A stretch of 64,000 nt of DNA from Umbilicaria muhlenbergii (taxonomy: Eukaryota > Ascomycota > Lecanoromycetes > Umbilicariales > Umbilicariaceae), in assembly GCA_000611775.1 (NCBI GenBank), contig KK106984.1:1704364-1768363 (forward strand), given 5' to 3'. The notes below the pieces were generated by a model. The model had not been told where the DNA came from. It did not search any database and saw only the letters and a list, made by a program, of their open reading frames with translations. Shown here piece by piece: positions 33,590-46,027 of the stretch. Position numbers and translations under genes: made by a program. Position 1 is the stretch's first letter. Each line of letters opens with the position of its first letter.

Positions 33590-36500
33590 TTATATTTAAG
33601 TTAAAGTTAATGATCAGTCAGCCTGACTGCTAATAGACAGTGACTGCACAGGGAACTTCATGAACTCAGAATTTACTGTGAAACATGTAATTTAAACATG
33701 AGTGAAGCAGAATTCCTTTAAACTTCAAGGGTTCAATGAGACCTTTATGAAACATAATGATGAATGAATAAACTGAGAGATGATTCTCATGCTTATGCAT
33801 TTAAATTGACATTGAGAGAAGATTCAATTCAACATAATGAAGCAATCAGGAAGTGATATAATCCTGAGAATATCATGACTCTGAGTGATCAATTCAATGA
33901 TTGATTGAGCTGAAAATGAGATATACTTCATTAAGAGTGATAATCTTAATAAGTTATATTCAGTCCTGAACTCACCTGAAGGTGTGAAGATCTTCACTAT
34001 GTCAATGAAAGAAATGCATGAGGAACTGAAGAACCCTGATGCAAAAATACTGTGAAGCAGATGAGTCAAAGATGATTAAAACTCTGTTATCAAGTTATTT
34101 ATCCTTAAAAAATATAAAGACTTTGAGGAATTGTTTACAGCTGTAAAGGATCAGGACGCCTTGCTGAAATATTAAAAATGAGATCATGAAATCAAAATCA
34201 TGAAAGATTACATGTCAATGAAGTAATCTATTTACTCATTGTCACCTCAGAAGTTAAACGCTTTGCAAGAATACTTAAAGAAGAACTTATGAAAAGAATT
34301 CATATAAAAATCATGATCTTCAGCTGAATATTCAATACTGTTCATGCCAAAATCAGATGATTCACTCAGGTTATGCATTAACTATTGAGCATTAAACAAC
34401 ATCATCATCAAGAACAGTTATCCCTTGCTGCTTATTTCAGAACTGCAGGATCAGTTTCAGAAAGTGTAATGATTCATTAAGTTTGATATTCTGAGAGCCT
34501 TCAATCAGATTTGTATTAAAGAAGAAGATGAATAAAAAACTGTGTTCTGAACAAGATCTGAACTCTATGAGTATCTAGTAATGCCTTTCAGATTAATAAA
34601 CACGTCAGCAACATTTCAGGCTTTCATTAATAACATACTGTGAGAGTATTTAAATCAGTTCATGATTATGTACCTCAATGACATACTGATCTACTTCAAG
34701 ATGAAGGAGCAGCATGTTCAGCACATTCACAAAGTCTTATAAGCACTTCAGGATGCAGGATTGCAGGTAAAGCCTGAAAAGAGTCTTTTTCATTTCAAGG
34801 AAGTACACTTCCTGAGTTTCATTATAACATCAGAAGAGTTATGAATGAACTCTGAGAAAATATGATCTGTGATTGAATGATCAGTACTGAGGAACATCAA
34901 GGAATTACAATCCTTCCTTGAGTTCATGAACTTCTATAAAAAGTTTGTTAAAAAGTATTTGAGGATTGCATCACCTCTAACAGAGTTGATCAGAAAAGAT
35001 TAAAAATTTAAGTGATCACTTGAAGCACAGAAAGTCTTCAATGAGTTGAAGAAGAAATTCACTTCTCAATTGATTCTCATGAGTTTCAACCCTGAGAAAC
35101 CTATTACACTCAAGATGAACATGTCAGATGAAGTTATAAAAGCATGCATCAGTTAATTAAATGATAAGAGACGTCTGCACTCAGTAGCTTTTTATTCAAG
35201 AAAGTTTGCAAGCGCTGAAATGAGTTATAAGATACATGACAAGAAGCTGTTAATTATTGTTGATGCATTCAAGCAATGACATATGTATCTGAAAGGACCT
35301 AAACATGAAGTTTAAATATACTCAAATTATAAGAATCTGTTGTATTTCATGACAATGAAAATCTTAAATTGAAGACAAGTGTGTTGATTGAAAGAATTGT
35401 CACAGTACAATTTCAGGATTCATTATCAAAAAGGATCAGAGAACATCAAAGCAGACACTCTCAGTCAATGAGCTGATTATTTACAAGATAAGTTAATCAT
35501 CAGTCATGCTATCCTTCAGAAGAATGAGCAAGGGAACATGTCTTTTAATAAACAGTTCAACCTCATCATACAGGTAGAGGACAACATTTTTAAAAATAAA
35601 ATTCAAAAAGCATTGAAGAATGATAAGTTAGCACAGCAAGTTCTTCAGAATATTAAGAATCATGAAAGCTTCAAAAAGAAGAAAGACTTATTATTTTTTC
35701 AAGACTTAATTTATGTTCCTGTTAGTCTTCAACAGAAGCTAATAGAGGAAAGTTATTTCAACAAGACACATGATCATCAGGGAATTAACAAAACAGTGAA
35801 ACAACTCACAAGGACTTATTACTTTTCACACATAAAGAAGAAAGTCAAAGAGATCATTTAAAAGTGCAACATCTGCTGAAGAAGTAAAGCAGATCAACAT
35901 AAGTCATACAGTTTACTTAAATCATCAAAGACATCATTGAGATCATGAGCAAGTATCACATTAAACTTTGTGATTAAGTTATCAAAGTCAAAAGAACCCC
36001 TGATGAAAGCAGTTTATGACTCAATATTAATTATCACTGACAGACTTACAAAGTACAGATACTTCATACCTTATAATGAAGCATCATCAGCAGAGGAACT
36101 CACATATATGTTTTTAAGAATTATAACAATCAATCATGAACTGCTGAAAGAGATAATCTCTGATAAAGACAAACTCTTCACTTTCAAGTTCTGAAAATCA
36201 TTAGTGAATCAACTAAGAATTCATCACAAGTTATCAACATCATATCATCCTCAAATAAATGAGCAGACTGAACAGCTTAATCAGATTATGAAACAGTACC
36301 TACAGTGTTATGTTAATTATCAACAAACTAATTGAGTAGAACTCTTACTGATAGCTCAGTTAATTTACAATTCAGCAGCAACAGAGACAACTGAAGTATC
36401 ATCATTTTATGTCAATTATGATTTCAACCCGGCTATGAATGAGGTCAGGGGACTAATAACAATAACATAATGAGCAAGAGTACAAGTGAATCACCTCAAA

Positions 36501-36960
36501 GATCTGCATGAAATGCTGCAGAAGGATATTAAATTCATTTTAAAATGATCAGTGATATATCACAATAAAAAGAGAGCTAAAGGACTTACTCTTAAAGAGA
36601 GAGATAAAGTATACCTTCTGCATCACAATATCAAGACAAAGTGACTTAACAACAAATTGAATCACATGAAGTTGAGACCTTTTTGAATTACTAAAACTAA
36701 GAGAAGTGTCAACTATGAGCTTGAGCTTTCACTCACTATGTGAATACATTCAGTATTTCATGTATCACTACTTGAATCAGCAGACCTGAAAACATCAATA
36801 TAAGAGAATTCATCAGAGATTAACCTGAAGAGTTAAGATGCTGAATTTAAGGTAGAAGAAATTCTAAATCAGCAAGATATAAATGATGAGTCACACTATT
36901 TGATCAAATGAAAAGGATATGATAATGAAGGAAACACATGAGAATCAGAAGAGAATCTTA
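33590..36960 (+). pseudogene. E1 Pol remnant: protease, RT, RNase H, integrase, chromodomain
   Basis: The protease motif LLIDSD (from LIDSG) is near 33640. RT has MPFRLINTSATFQAF near 34580 and a catalytic box reading YLNDILIY near 34675 (the first Asp is Asn). RNase H features lie near 35100-35470 (KIHDKKLLIIVDAFKQ). The integrase zinc site HDHQG...CNIC lies at 35770-35880, with catalytic-core segments at 35970-36190. The region ends in VFHVSLLES and a chromodomain (FKVEEILNQQDI, HYLIK*KGYDNEGNT*E; 36840-36950). Every Trp position that I could assign is TGA, and Arg CGA codons also became TGA. Non-functional. Confidence 0.85.
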
Positions 36961-37544
36961 CTTATTGTGCAGTGAAACTGCATCAATTTCAGCAAAGAAA
37001 TTCACAGGAAGTCAGTTCATGCTGTTGAGGTTGAAAACCTCAGACGCAAGGAAGTTGAGGGAAGACTCATTAAAAAAATCAGCAGTTACAACAGTCATGC
37101 ACTCATTCATCTTCAGCTCTTCAATGTTTTGAAGTTCAGTATGAATCAAGTCTGATTGTCTTTTTCTTAGAAAAGTAATCTGTTTGTGAAGCCTCTCTTT
37201 CTTCACTCTTATTTTTCATTTTTGTGTCATGATGGCATCCTTTTCCTTCTTCAGGTGATGAATCTTCACACTCACCTTATTGATCTCCTTCAGAGATATG
37301 AACAAGTCACAAGAGATGCTCAGCTGAATGCAGATGTCACACTTATTATAATTATTCAACATCTTGCACTCCTTGTCATCAGTCAGGCAGTGATCACATG
37401 TTCACATAATAATCCTTTCATTTTCAATGATTGAATCAGTCAAACAGGAATAACAGGAAGTAGATGACTTCTTTTTTTTAATACTGAATGAAGGCATGAG
37501 GGAGGTTGAGTTTTCAAGGATGAAAATGTTGAGGAAGGAGCTAA

Positions 37545-38007
37545 TGTTACACCTCTCATTAAACAGTACTCAGTTGATATGTGTAGCAGGTGTACACGCA
37601 GTACTGCTCATGATGCTTAAAGCATGAGCACCTTGAGCACTCAGTTGATATGTGCAGTAAGTGTACATGTGGTACTGCTCATGATGCTCAAGGCATGAGC
37701 ACCTTGAGCACTCAACTGCTCATGATGCTCAGAGCATGAGCACCCTGAGCAGGAATGTTACACACATCAAGCAGTACAATCATACATGAGTCTTTTAAAG
37801 TTTTATATAATCACAGATAGATTCATAGTTAGGAGCTCATGCTCAACTCATGTATTAAATGCAATCTCATAGGTCTACAACCTTCTAGCTTATTCAAGTC
37901 TACATGTGATCAATAGTTCATTGAATCAAGCGCTGTGATTAGATGAACATTGATATAATTTATTGAATAATTGTATTATCTCTGTCATTATGACATCATC
38001 TGTTACA
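37545..38007 (+). repeat. E1 3' LTR
   Basis: 463 bp, the same length as the 5' LTR, followed directly by TSD AAGAC. Confidence 0.95.
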
Positions 38008-38012
38008 AAGAC

Positions 38013-41000
38013 CTGCATCTTCCTTTGTATAACTTTATGATATGTTTTCATGAAGTGCTTTGATTAACTGTTCACAGCTTCATCTCTGTCACCTCTGACC
38101 TCATCATCTCCTTCATGAGAACTGAGTTCATCTTCATCCTCACCTTCACCCCCGGCCAACCCTGACCTCAAGGGTCACAAGGAGGCGTGCAAGGTGTGCA
38201 AGCAGAAGAAATGCTGAGTGAGCAAGACTTGCAAAGCTGCTGTGACTGCTGCCTAGACTCAACACTCCTGTGAAGGTGAAGACTCATGAGCTTCACTGAA
38301 GGGAAATACTGCTGTGACAAACTGATGATGATTAAAATGTTCAAGTTCTTTCAGAGGTAAATTCTGACTCCTGTGAGAGTTATCCCTCACAGGACTTTAG
38401 CTCTGAGTCAGATCTCTTCATGATGTTAAGAATTAATAAGCCTCAACAGGCTGAAGTCAGCATGACTCATCTCTTCATGAGTCTTCAGACTTTATGAAGT
38501 GATTTCATTTTCAGTCCTTCAGTAGTTTAATGCTTTGATGAGCAGAAGGGACCTTAGCCCTTTGTTTAATTTCCTCATGAACATGTATCAACATTGATTA
38601 TGACTCATGAAGTCTCAGAGAAGTTCTCATGAAACTTCTTAATTAATTTCTTGAAGTTGCAGGTGTTATTCATAAGCTTTTAAATAATCTCTGAGGATTC
38701 CTTTCACATAATGTGATATTGTAGAACAGGTTTATCCTCAGGGCTGATCACAATTCATGAGGTTATTATAACCTCAATCTTTCACTCTCTTTCAGCTGAG
38801 TTCTTCATGAAGTGAAGTGATTTAAGCTCTGATGTATCTTCATCTGCCTGCAGTTTATAATCATGAAGCAGGTTAACATGAAACACATCATGAATATGAA
38901 GTTCCTTCAATAGTTTCAGTTGATAAGCAACATTCTTAATCTTCTTTACAATTCAAAAGGGTTCATAACACTGTCAATTCAACTTTTGTGAAAATCACTT
39001 CAAGATTATGTTTTTAACCTTTAATCAGATTAACTGTCTGACTTTATAAGTCACATCAAGGTGAGATTGATTGTAGTGCTTAACTTGATACTCTTGAGAC
39101 TTCACAAGAGCTCTGTAGACTTTTATTTAAATTTTATGAAGACACTTCACAAGCTGCTCAGCTTCAGTGATAATTCCCTTAACTGTAAAGTACTTCATGA
39201 GTTTCTCTGCAGTGAGCATATCTGATTTAAGTATGAAGTCATAAATGACCTCAAATGATGCTTTTTCAGTAGAAGAGTGTAAGCTCATGTTGTATATGAA
39301 CTCAGTTAATGTTAAAAGTGAGGCTCAATTGTCCTGTTGATAATTAACATAACTTCACAGGTACTGTTTCAGCATGTTATTCTGCTGTTTAATCTGCTCA
39401 TCAGTTTGTGAATGAAAGGCAGTGCTCAACTGGTGATTAATCTTCAACATGAACATCAAGTTGACTCAGAGTCACAAGATAAAAACAGATTCATGATCTG
39501 AAATTAAAGTTTAAGTGACTTCATGCAGTTTAACAATCTCTCTCACAAAGGTCTTCATGAGTTGATCAGCAGTTCAGTCCTTTCTGGCTGAAATATAATG
39601 TGTCATCTTTGAGAATTTACACATCATCATCAGTATGACATCATATACACCCTCATAAACATGACTCTTTGAAAGGTCAGTTATGAAGTTTAAGGTGAGT
39701 ACCTCTCAAGATCTCTTCAGAATAAGTATGAATTGTAATAATTCAAGTTGTCTTCTGCAAATGACTCTGACTCCCTGACAGACAAGACAAGAATTGCAGT
39801 ATTTCTGAATTTGCTTTCACATGTTCAATCAGTAGTACTTTGCATGTATCAGAGTAAAGATTTTCTCTGTCATGAGGTGATCTGCAAGTGACTCATCATG
39901 ATGCTTCTTAATAATCTCAAGTCATAATGACTTCACATGAGGTATATAAAGCATTGAGTTAAAGTATAAAAGATCATCTCTTCATGATCAGAGTGAGTGA
40001 GAACCTGACATTTTTGAATTAATTTCATGAGCAGTGATCTGTTTCAACATATACTTCATGAGAGGATCAACCTGCAAGAATTCAGGTAACATTTTAATGA
40101 GAGAAGTGTTAACCTCTTCATAAGGTTCTTCATTCAAAACAGCCTCAGAGGCCTGTTTTCATTGATTTCACTGTCAGGAACTTGTTGTGCCTGCAATTAA
40201 TACCTCATGAAGATGTACTTCCTGAGTCAATAAGTCATTTCTAGGTTTAACTGAAATTAAGACTACTGTCAGGAACAGCACTTATTGCAACATTAAAACA
40301 TCCTCAGTCTGATCCTCTTGTTTCACTTCATGTTGATGATCAGGTCTTCATGAAGGGCTGTTAATAAAATTCAGATTTTCCTTTCAGTAAGTGATAATAA
40401 AATCATAAGTTGATAAAGTCAACACTCATTAAACCTGTCTTCATGAGAGTTTATGAGTAATCATGAAGCTTTACAAGCTTGAATGATCTGATAGCATCTC
40501 AACTGAATGAGTGAATCCTTTTAAATAATGCTGTCAATGATGAAAACTCTTAACTATCATGAGCAGCTCTTCATCATGAGTTTCATACTTTCATTTCATG
40601 AGTATCATCTTTCATGAGAAGTAAGCTGTAACTCTTCACTCATCAGAGTGCTTTTGTAAGAAAATGCTTAAAATCACATACCCTGAGGCATCTGTTTCAA
40701 GCTGTATCAATAATGTGATGTTGAAATGCTGCAGGAATGAAGTGATAATGAAAGTCTGCACAAGAACTTTAAAAGCAGTCTGCATCTTCAGAGACAGAAA
40801 GCCTGCCCTTCATGAGATCAACTTCTTGTTTGATTTTGCATTAAACCCTTTAATGATCTTCATGAGAGATGCAGCAATACACAAGAAGCCCTGTATGAAC
40901 CTTCAGTAAAAGTTCACAAAGCTCAGAAATGTTTACACTTCATGCACACTTTCTGACTCTGATCAGTTGACAATGATGAATATGTGATTCATCTTCATTT

Positions 41001-43384
41001 CAACCTCTATATCTGTGATAACATATCTCAAGAAGGGCACACGCTTCACATTAAACAAGCATTTAAAAAGCTTTGTGAACAACTCTGTCATGAGCAGAGC
41101 TTTCAAGACAATCTGAACATGCTGTTCATGCTGACTCTCTTTCATTGAGTAAATCAGTATATTATTCAAGAATATAATCATGAAGATGTTTAAATGTTCA
41201 TGAAGGACTTCATGAATATAAGACTGAAAACTCACAGGAGCATTGATAAGCTCAAAAAACATAATCAAGTATTCATACAGCTCATACTTAATATGAAAGA
41301 CTGTCTTTCACTCATCATCCTCATGTATGCAGATGTGATAATAAGTGTTTTTGATGTCAATCTTCATAAAGATCTGAGCATCACAGACACAGTTCATGAT
41401 CTCATTAATCAGTGATAAAGAGTACTGATTCTTTTAAGTAATAGCATTTAACCTTTGATAGTTCATGCAGAGCTGCAAGCCTTCATCATTTTTAAATGCA
41501 AAGAGCACTGACACTCCTGCAGAAGATTATGATGGCTGAATAAACTCATTCATGAGGTTGATATTCAAATACTTCTGTAGTACAGTCAACTCCTTCATGA
41601 AAAGGTTGTACATAAAGTTAAAAGATGATGTTGTCTTCTTCAGCAAGTCAATTAAGTGATCTTCTTTGTGATGAGGAGGCAGAGTTTCTGCTTAAGTTTT
41701 TAAAAAGACCTTCATGAGGCTCTTGTAAGCTTCAGAAATCAGGTTCATGAAGTTTTTTAATTCATTAAAGTTTATCACCTGTAATCTCTGCATCATGTAG
41801 TTCATCTTAAGGTCTCTGAGTTTTCTCATGAGGCCTTTTATGATGATCTTTTTCAGCAATGAAGTTATTAAAAAGTTCTCTGCATTCAACCTTCACTGTA
41901 TTGTAAGATTAGTGAAGTCAACCTTCAGATTATTTCATCATAATCACAGTAATCTTAAGATTACTGGCATCTCTAAGTCAGCAGAGGTAAAAGGTTTGCA
42001 AGTTTATTTTCAGACTTTAAAAGAGTCCTGAACCTCTACTACTTCATGATAAACAGAATAAGTCCGCAAGGTATCTTCTTCAGCATGATGAAGTGATAAC
42101 ATCTTAAAGATTAAAGATAAGCCCTCTGCAATATCCTTGTGAAGAAGATTGAGGTCATTAATACTGTTAAGAACAGCTGAAAGGAATCTTCCTGCAAGAT
42201 GTACTGCAAGTCATAATCATGTCTTCATTTTAAAAGATGCACTCTTCTCTGATCTTGACTTCATGATGACCTTCATGACAGCCTCAGAGGCTGTCATGAC
42301 ATGATTACTGCTGTTAACTGAACTGATTGACAGAGTTCTGCTCACAGTGTTGTTTAATTTCTTCTTAAGACAGTTCAGTTCTTTATGTCTGCACTTATCA
42401 CAGTAGTTGCAGTCTCTGTTAAAGAATACTCTTCATGAGGGTTTCAGATTGTGTGATGTAATGATGATGAATGTTGTAAGTTTGTGATCTTTTTATTTCA
42501 TGATGTTCACAGAAGTGCTTCTGTTGAAGTCACTGTTCATGATTATTATCTGTGAGTGAGTTTCAGTCTTGATGCTGAGACAGAGTTTCTTCATGAGTGT
42601 AATCAAATCTTCATGAGAGTTTAAAAACACAGAGTGTTCATGAATCTTCTGCTTCATGACATGATTCAAGCTCTTGAAGAAGATCATTAACTGAATTTAA
42701 TGATAATCCTTTATCTCATTTTTTATTTGTATCAGAAGTTCATCTGACTTGTGAAGATACTCATCATCAGATTCACTGCTCAGCTTGTGATAATTTATTT
42801 AATTCATTCATGTGTTATACATCTGATTATCATGATTTTTTAAAAAAGACTTTAAAAAGTTCTTCTGACTTTCTCAGGTATCTTTCAAGCTTTTTTCTTC
42901 ATGATATGTGACTCATCACTCTGTAATCTTGTAGTTCAGATATCAATCTGACTCTTCAAAGCAGAGCTTCATGAGAAGGTGCTTAATTTGATGTACATAC
43001 TGCTGAAAGTGAAGGTAGTCCTTTGTATGATAAAGGTCTTCATCTTTGACTCACTTTTCATAACAGGTGTGTTTCAGAGTTGAAGATAAATTTAATGTAA
43101 ATCATCTGTGAGCTTTAAGCTCAGTCTGCCTAGTGCGTTCCTTCTCACTCATGAGTTGAATCTTCACAAGTTGAATTTTGGTATTCATCATGATGAACTC
43201 CTCAGAGAATGTAGGAGTGACGTGTCATGACTGAGAGTTAAAAATGATAAAATCATCATTAACTGTTGCTTGTGAAGTTTCTGAAGTGATTTGTGAAACT
43301 GTTGTGAAGGCTGATTGAGGAGTTTATGAGTTTTCAGTCATTCTTGCTGAACAGCATTCTTACAATGAATTGAAGCAATAAAAC
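38013..43384 (-). pseudogene. E2 Gag-Pol remnant
   Basis: On the minus strand, a perfect CCHC knuckle (CNYCDKCRHKELNC) lies near 42370-42412. RT lies at 40963-41268 (VSFQSYIHEVLHEH), with the catalytic box reading FLNNILIYS (both Asp changed to Asn). Further down are integrase-like segments near 39050-39900 and VFHVNLLHDYKLQADED near 38830, the usual lead into a chromodomain. Stops, mostly TGA, interrupt it throughout. The 3' end of E2 continues at 30399-31350 beyond nested E1. Confidence 0.75.
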
Positions 43385-43839
43385 TGTAAGTGTACTATCA
43401 TGAGGTAATATCTTAACTAAGGAATTATGAAGCTATGTGACAATAATGACTTAAGCTTATAGTTGATGGTTCACAATAGTATGATATTGCTAGTAGGTAG
43501 AGAATTATTGTTAAGAAAGAAAGTGAAACATGTTTTAACCTCATAATATATTCCTTCTGAAGTTAATCTGCTTGAGGAAGATCTCATGAAGCAGTCACCT
43601 CAGTGAAGCTGTCTTTGTGAGATGTTCATTGCTGAATCACACCTCTGCAGAGTGTCATCAATGATGTTAACTCCTTTAGTCACTTTCATGAAGTGCTGAG
43701 AGTGATGTTTATTGACTGAGCTCCCTCATGAGGTTGATTCACTAATAAAAGTTACCTTCATAAGGCTGTGCTGTTGTTAAGTATAATCTTTTCTATTTTG
43801 AACTAGCACCTGATGAGTTTCATACACTGAATGCTCACA
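43385..43839 (-). repeat. E2 right LTR (5' LTR)
   Basis: 455 bp; pair of 29944-30398. It is followed by TSD GCTTC and then by the continuing transposase frame. Confidence 0.93.
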
Positions 43840-45885
43840 GCTTCATTCATAAAGTTGTGAACAGAAGTACAGACAGAGTTTAATCTGTAAATCAAACACA
43901 CCCTGTATGAGGAGAACTTAAACTTAAGCAGTATATGCAGAAGTTCTTCATTGAAAACTTCAATAAGCAGACTTAAAAATGTATGTTAGTGCCTCTACTG
44001 ACATTTATTAATGAGTTTGAGTTTTACAGAAACATGTATCACTCCTTGATGAACATGTATTTCAATTTGACTGCACTCACTTTTCATGAGTGAACCTGTC
44101 AAGCAAATGTTTTGCCATTTACACTTGGCCCTCATGAGAGTAATTTCTCAGATGTCATAGCAGCTGTACAGTCACTTTTATTAAGCCTTGATAAGAGTCA
44201 AGTACTTGAAGTCAATGAGGAAGAAACATTTGTGTGTGCATTCACACTTTGTTATGTGAGAGACATGTCACAACAGCAAGGAAACTTCAGTTTCATGTTT
44301 TAATGAGTCACTCATGAATGTTGATTCTGTTCTGTGAATATTAAGAGTTGCAGCAATCTGAACCTGAATCTTATCACTACTGAATGATATCATTATGAGA
44401 TTATGAGAATGCAAGGCAAAATGAACTCTCTCATCAAGACTAAAGCAGCAGCTTATGAATGAGAGTATGATTTAAATACTGAGGCTTCACCTCTTGTATC
44501 AATATCTTCAGCACTGAATATCATCATGTCTCACTCAAGTGACTCAACGCACTCAGAGTATGAAGGGATCAGCAAACAGCTTCATGTACTTCTCATGAGT
44601 GCAATTCTAACCCCTGAAGCTCAAAAGAGGTACTCAGAGGAATTATGTCACTTCAAGTTTTCTTCAGGCTGAGGAAGGCTTCAATCACCTGTTCATCACT
44701 TGAGAAGCTATGAACTACAAGAGCATGCATGATGAGTTATCATTATTTCAGCTTTACTACACTGCTGATTGAAAGACAATCACATTCAGCCTTTTTTTCT
44801 GAATGCTGTCTTAAAAGTTTTCAATCAGGGCTTCATTTTCAACTTAAAAGTAAATGTCATAATTGCATGCTTTGCCTTTATAGCAAAATCAACTACCTTG
44901 CTAATGTCAGATCAACTTACAACTGAGAATTAAGCAGAATTTTTTATCACTGTGAAAAACTCTCACATGTTATTTCAAAACCTCCTGAAAATTGCTGCTT
45001 AAGTATTAATTAATAATAACTGAAGCAGGTCTGCAACTTCAAACTGTGTTAAGACTGCAATTCATTCAGCAATATCAACAACAGACTCTGAAGAAAATGC
45101 ATGAGTCACAAATAAATCTTTGAAGTATCATCAAGATAAGAGGTGATCAAATGTTCATATAAGCCTTCATTATGATGCTGTTATTGAGGAATACAGGCTG
45201 TCAACTTAATGCAATGTTCTTATTGAGGAGGATAAGCATTGATACTTTAAGAAGATTATTTATCAGATTAACTTTCAAGATGTTGAGCACATACTGTTAA
45301 GTCATGAGAATATGCAGTAAACAGTCAGACTTGTCTTAAAAAATGACTTTTCAGCTAAGGAGCCAGACTTAACACAGATTATGCAGATGTTGTGATCAAA
45401 CTGCTCTGCATTATTCAATCTGATACTTCATAAGTCTGAGCAGAATGAGGAGGACAACTCATTTCTTATAATAATTAAAGATAATGATCATCAGAAACTC
45501 ACTGTACTTGATTGCCTTCAATTAAAGTACTGTCAGATCAAGTTGTGACTACTCACATGAGTTACACAGTTGCAGGATCACATCACAATAGTTAATTATT
45601 TAACAGCTGCATACAGTACTGACTATAATATGCTTCATATTTATCAGTTCAGCACAAACAAGCTGTCATGATGTAAGAAGTTAAGTTTTGATGAATCTTC
45701 TTCTCATCACTACACCTTTCAATGTGAGGATTATATACAGTATCAAGGCAACTGTATTAAAAGACTGAATCATATCATTATTCATGAAATCAGCTCAATC
45801 AAATGAAGGCTCTTCAGGTTGATACAGAAGGTAAAAGATGAAGGTAAAAAAAACTTTGTCTTGAGACTGCTGATATTAAGGTTGT
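43840..45885 (+). pseudogene. Transposase-like gene, middle piece
   Basis: The longest readable part of the host transposase. It includes FEFYRNMYHSLMNMY, VLPFTLGPHESNFSDVI, FVCAFTLCYVRDMSQQQGN, HSEYEGISKQLHVLLMSAIL and LQSPVHHLRSYELQEHA. The frame is shared with the pieces at 28834 and 56605. Stops are mostly TGA. The LGPHxSNFxDV and DMxQQQ segments recur in an unnamed transposase family of filamentous ascomycetes, as far as I recall. KDZ or Plavaka-like affinity is only a possibility. Confidence 0.65.
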
Positions 45886-46027
45886 TGCTAAGACTACGTC
45901 TTTCATTTATTGAGTTGTAAAAGCTTGCCTTCATTTTCTAGTGAGATGTTTAACTTTTATGCTCAAGAAGGTTAATCCTACTTGAGAAAGAATTAAATTT
46001 ACTTGAGAAAGTAAATAGTTCATAATA
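45886..46027 (-). repeat. E3 left LTR (3' LTR)
   Basis: 142 bp, collinear with 56458-56599. It shares the block from gagttgtaaaagcttgcc to agaaagtaaatag. Differences are transitions, for example actacgtctttca against attacatcttctg. Confidence 0.92.

Larger units (their letters stand above)
31351..38007 (+). mobile_element. LTR retrotransposon E1 (Gypsy chromovirus), nested in E2
   Basis: Two 463-bp LTRs run from TGTTACACC to TGTTACA, flanked by a perfect TSD AAGAC (31346-31350 and 38008-38012). A purine tract (gaggaaggag, 37531-37540) precedes the right LTR. Internal order on the plus strand is Gag with zinc knuckle, protease, reverse transcriptase, RNase H, integrase and chromodomain, which is the Ty3/Gypsy order. 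Total 6,657 bp. Stops throughout make it non-functional. It is the youngest layer of the nest at this site, since it sits inside E2. Confidence 0.95.
29944..43839 (-). mobile_element. LTR retrotransposon E2 (Gypsy-type), interrupted by E1
   Basis: Two 455-bp LTRs begin TGTAAG and end GCTCACA, flanked by a perfect 5-bp target-site duplication GCTTC (29939-29943 and 43840-43844). Coding sense is on the minus strand, so the right LTR is the 5' LTR. A polypurine tract (minus strand GAAGGGGGGGAG) abuts the left LTR at about 30402-30413. Without nested E1 the element is about 7.2 kb. The differences between its LTRs that I checked are transitions, for example TG at 30031-30032 against CA at 43472-43473. 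Confidence 0.93.

Noticed and set aside
38140-38230. Small GC-richer island inside E2 (cacccccggccaacc...) as a separate gene
   Set aside because: The frame is short and has no start; a Cys/Lys-rich stretch is visible, but it can be a less mutated part of E2.
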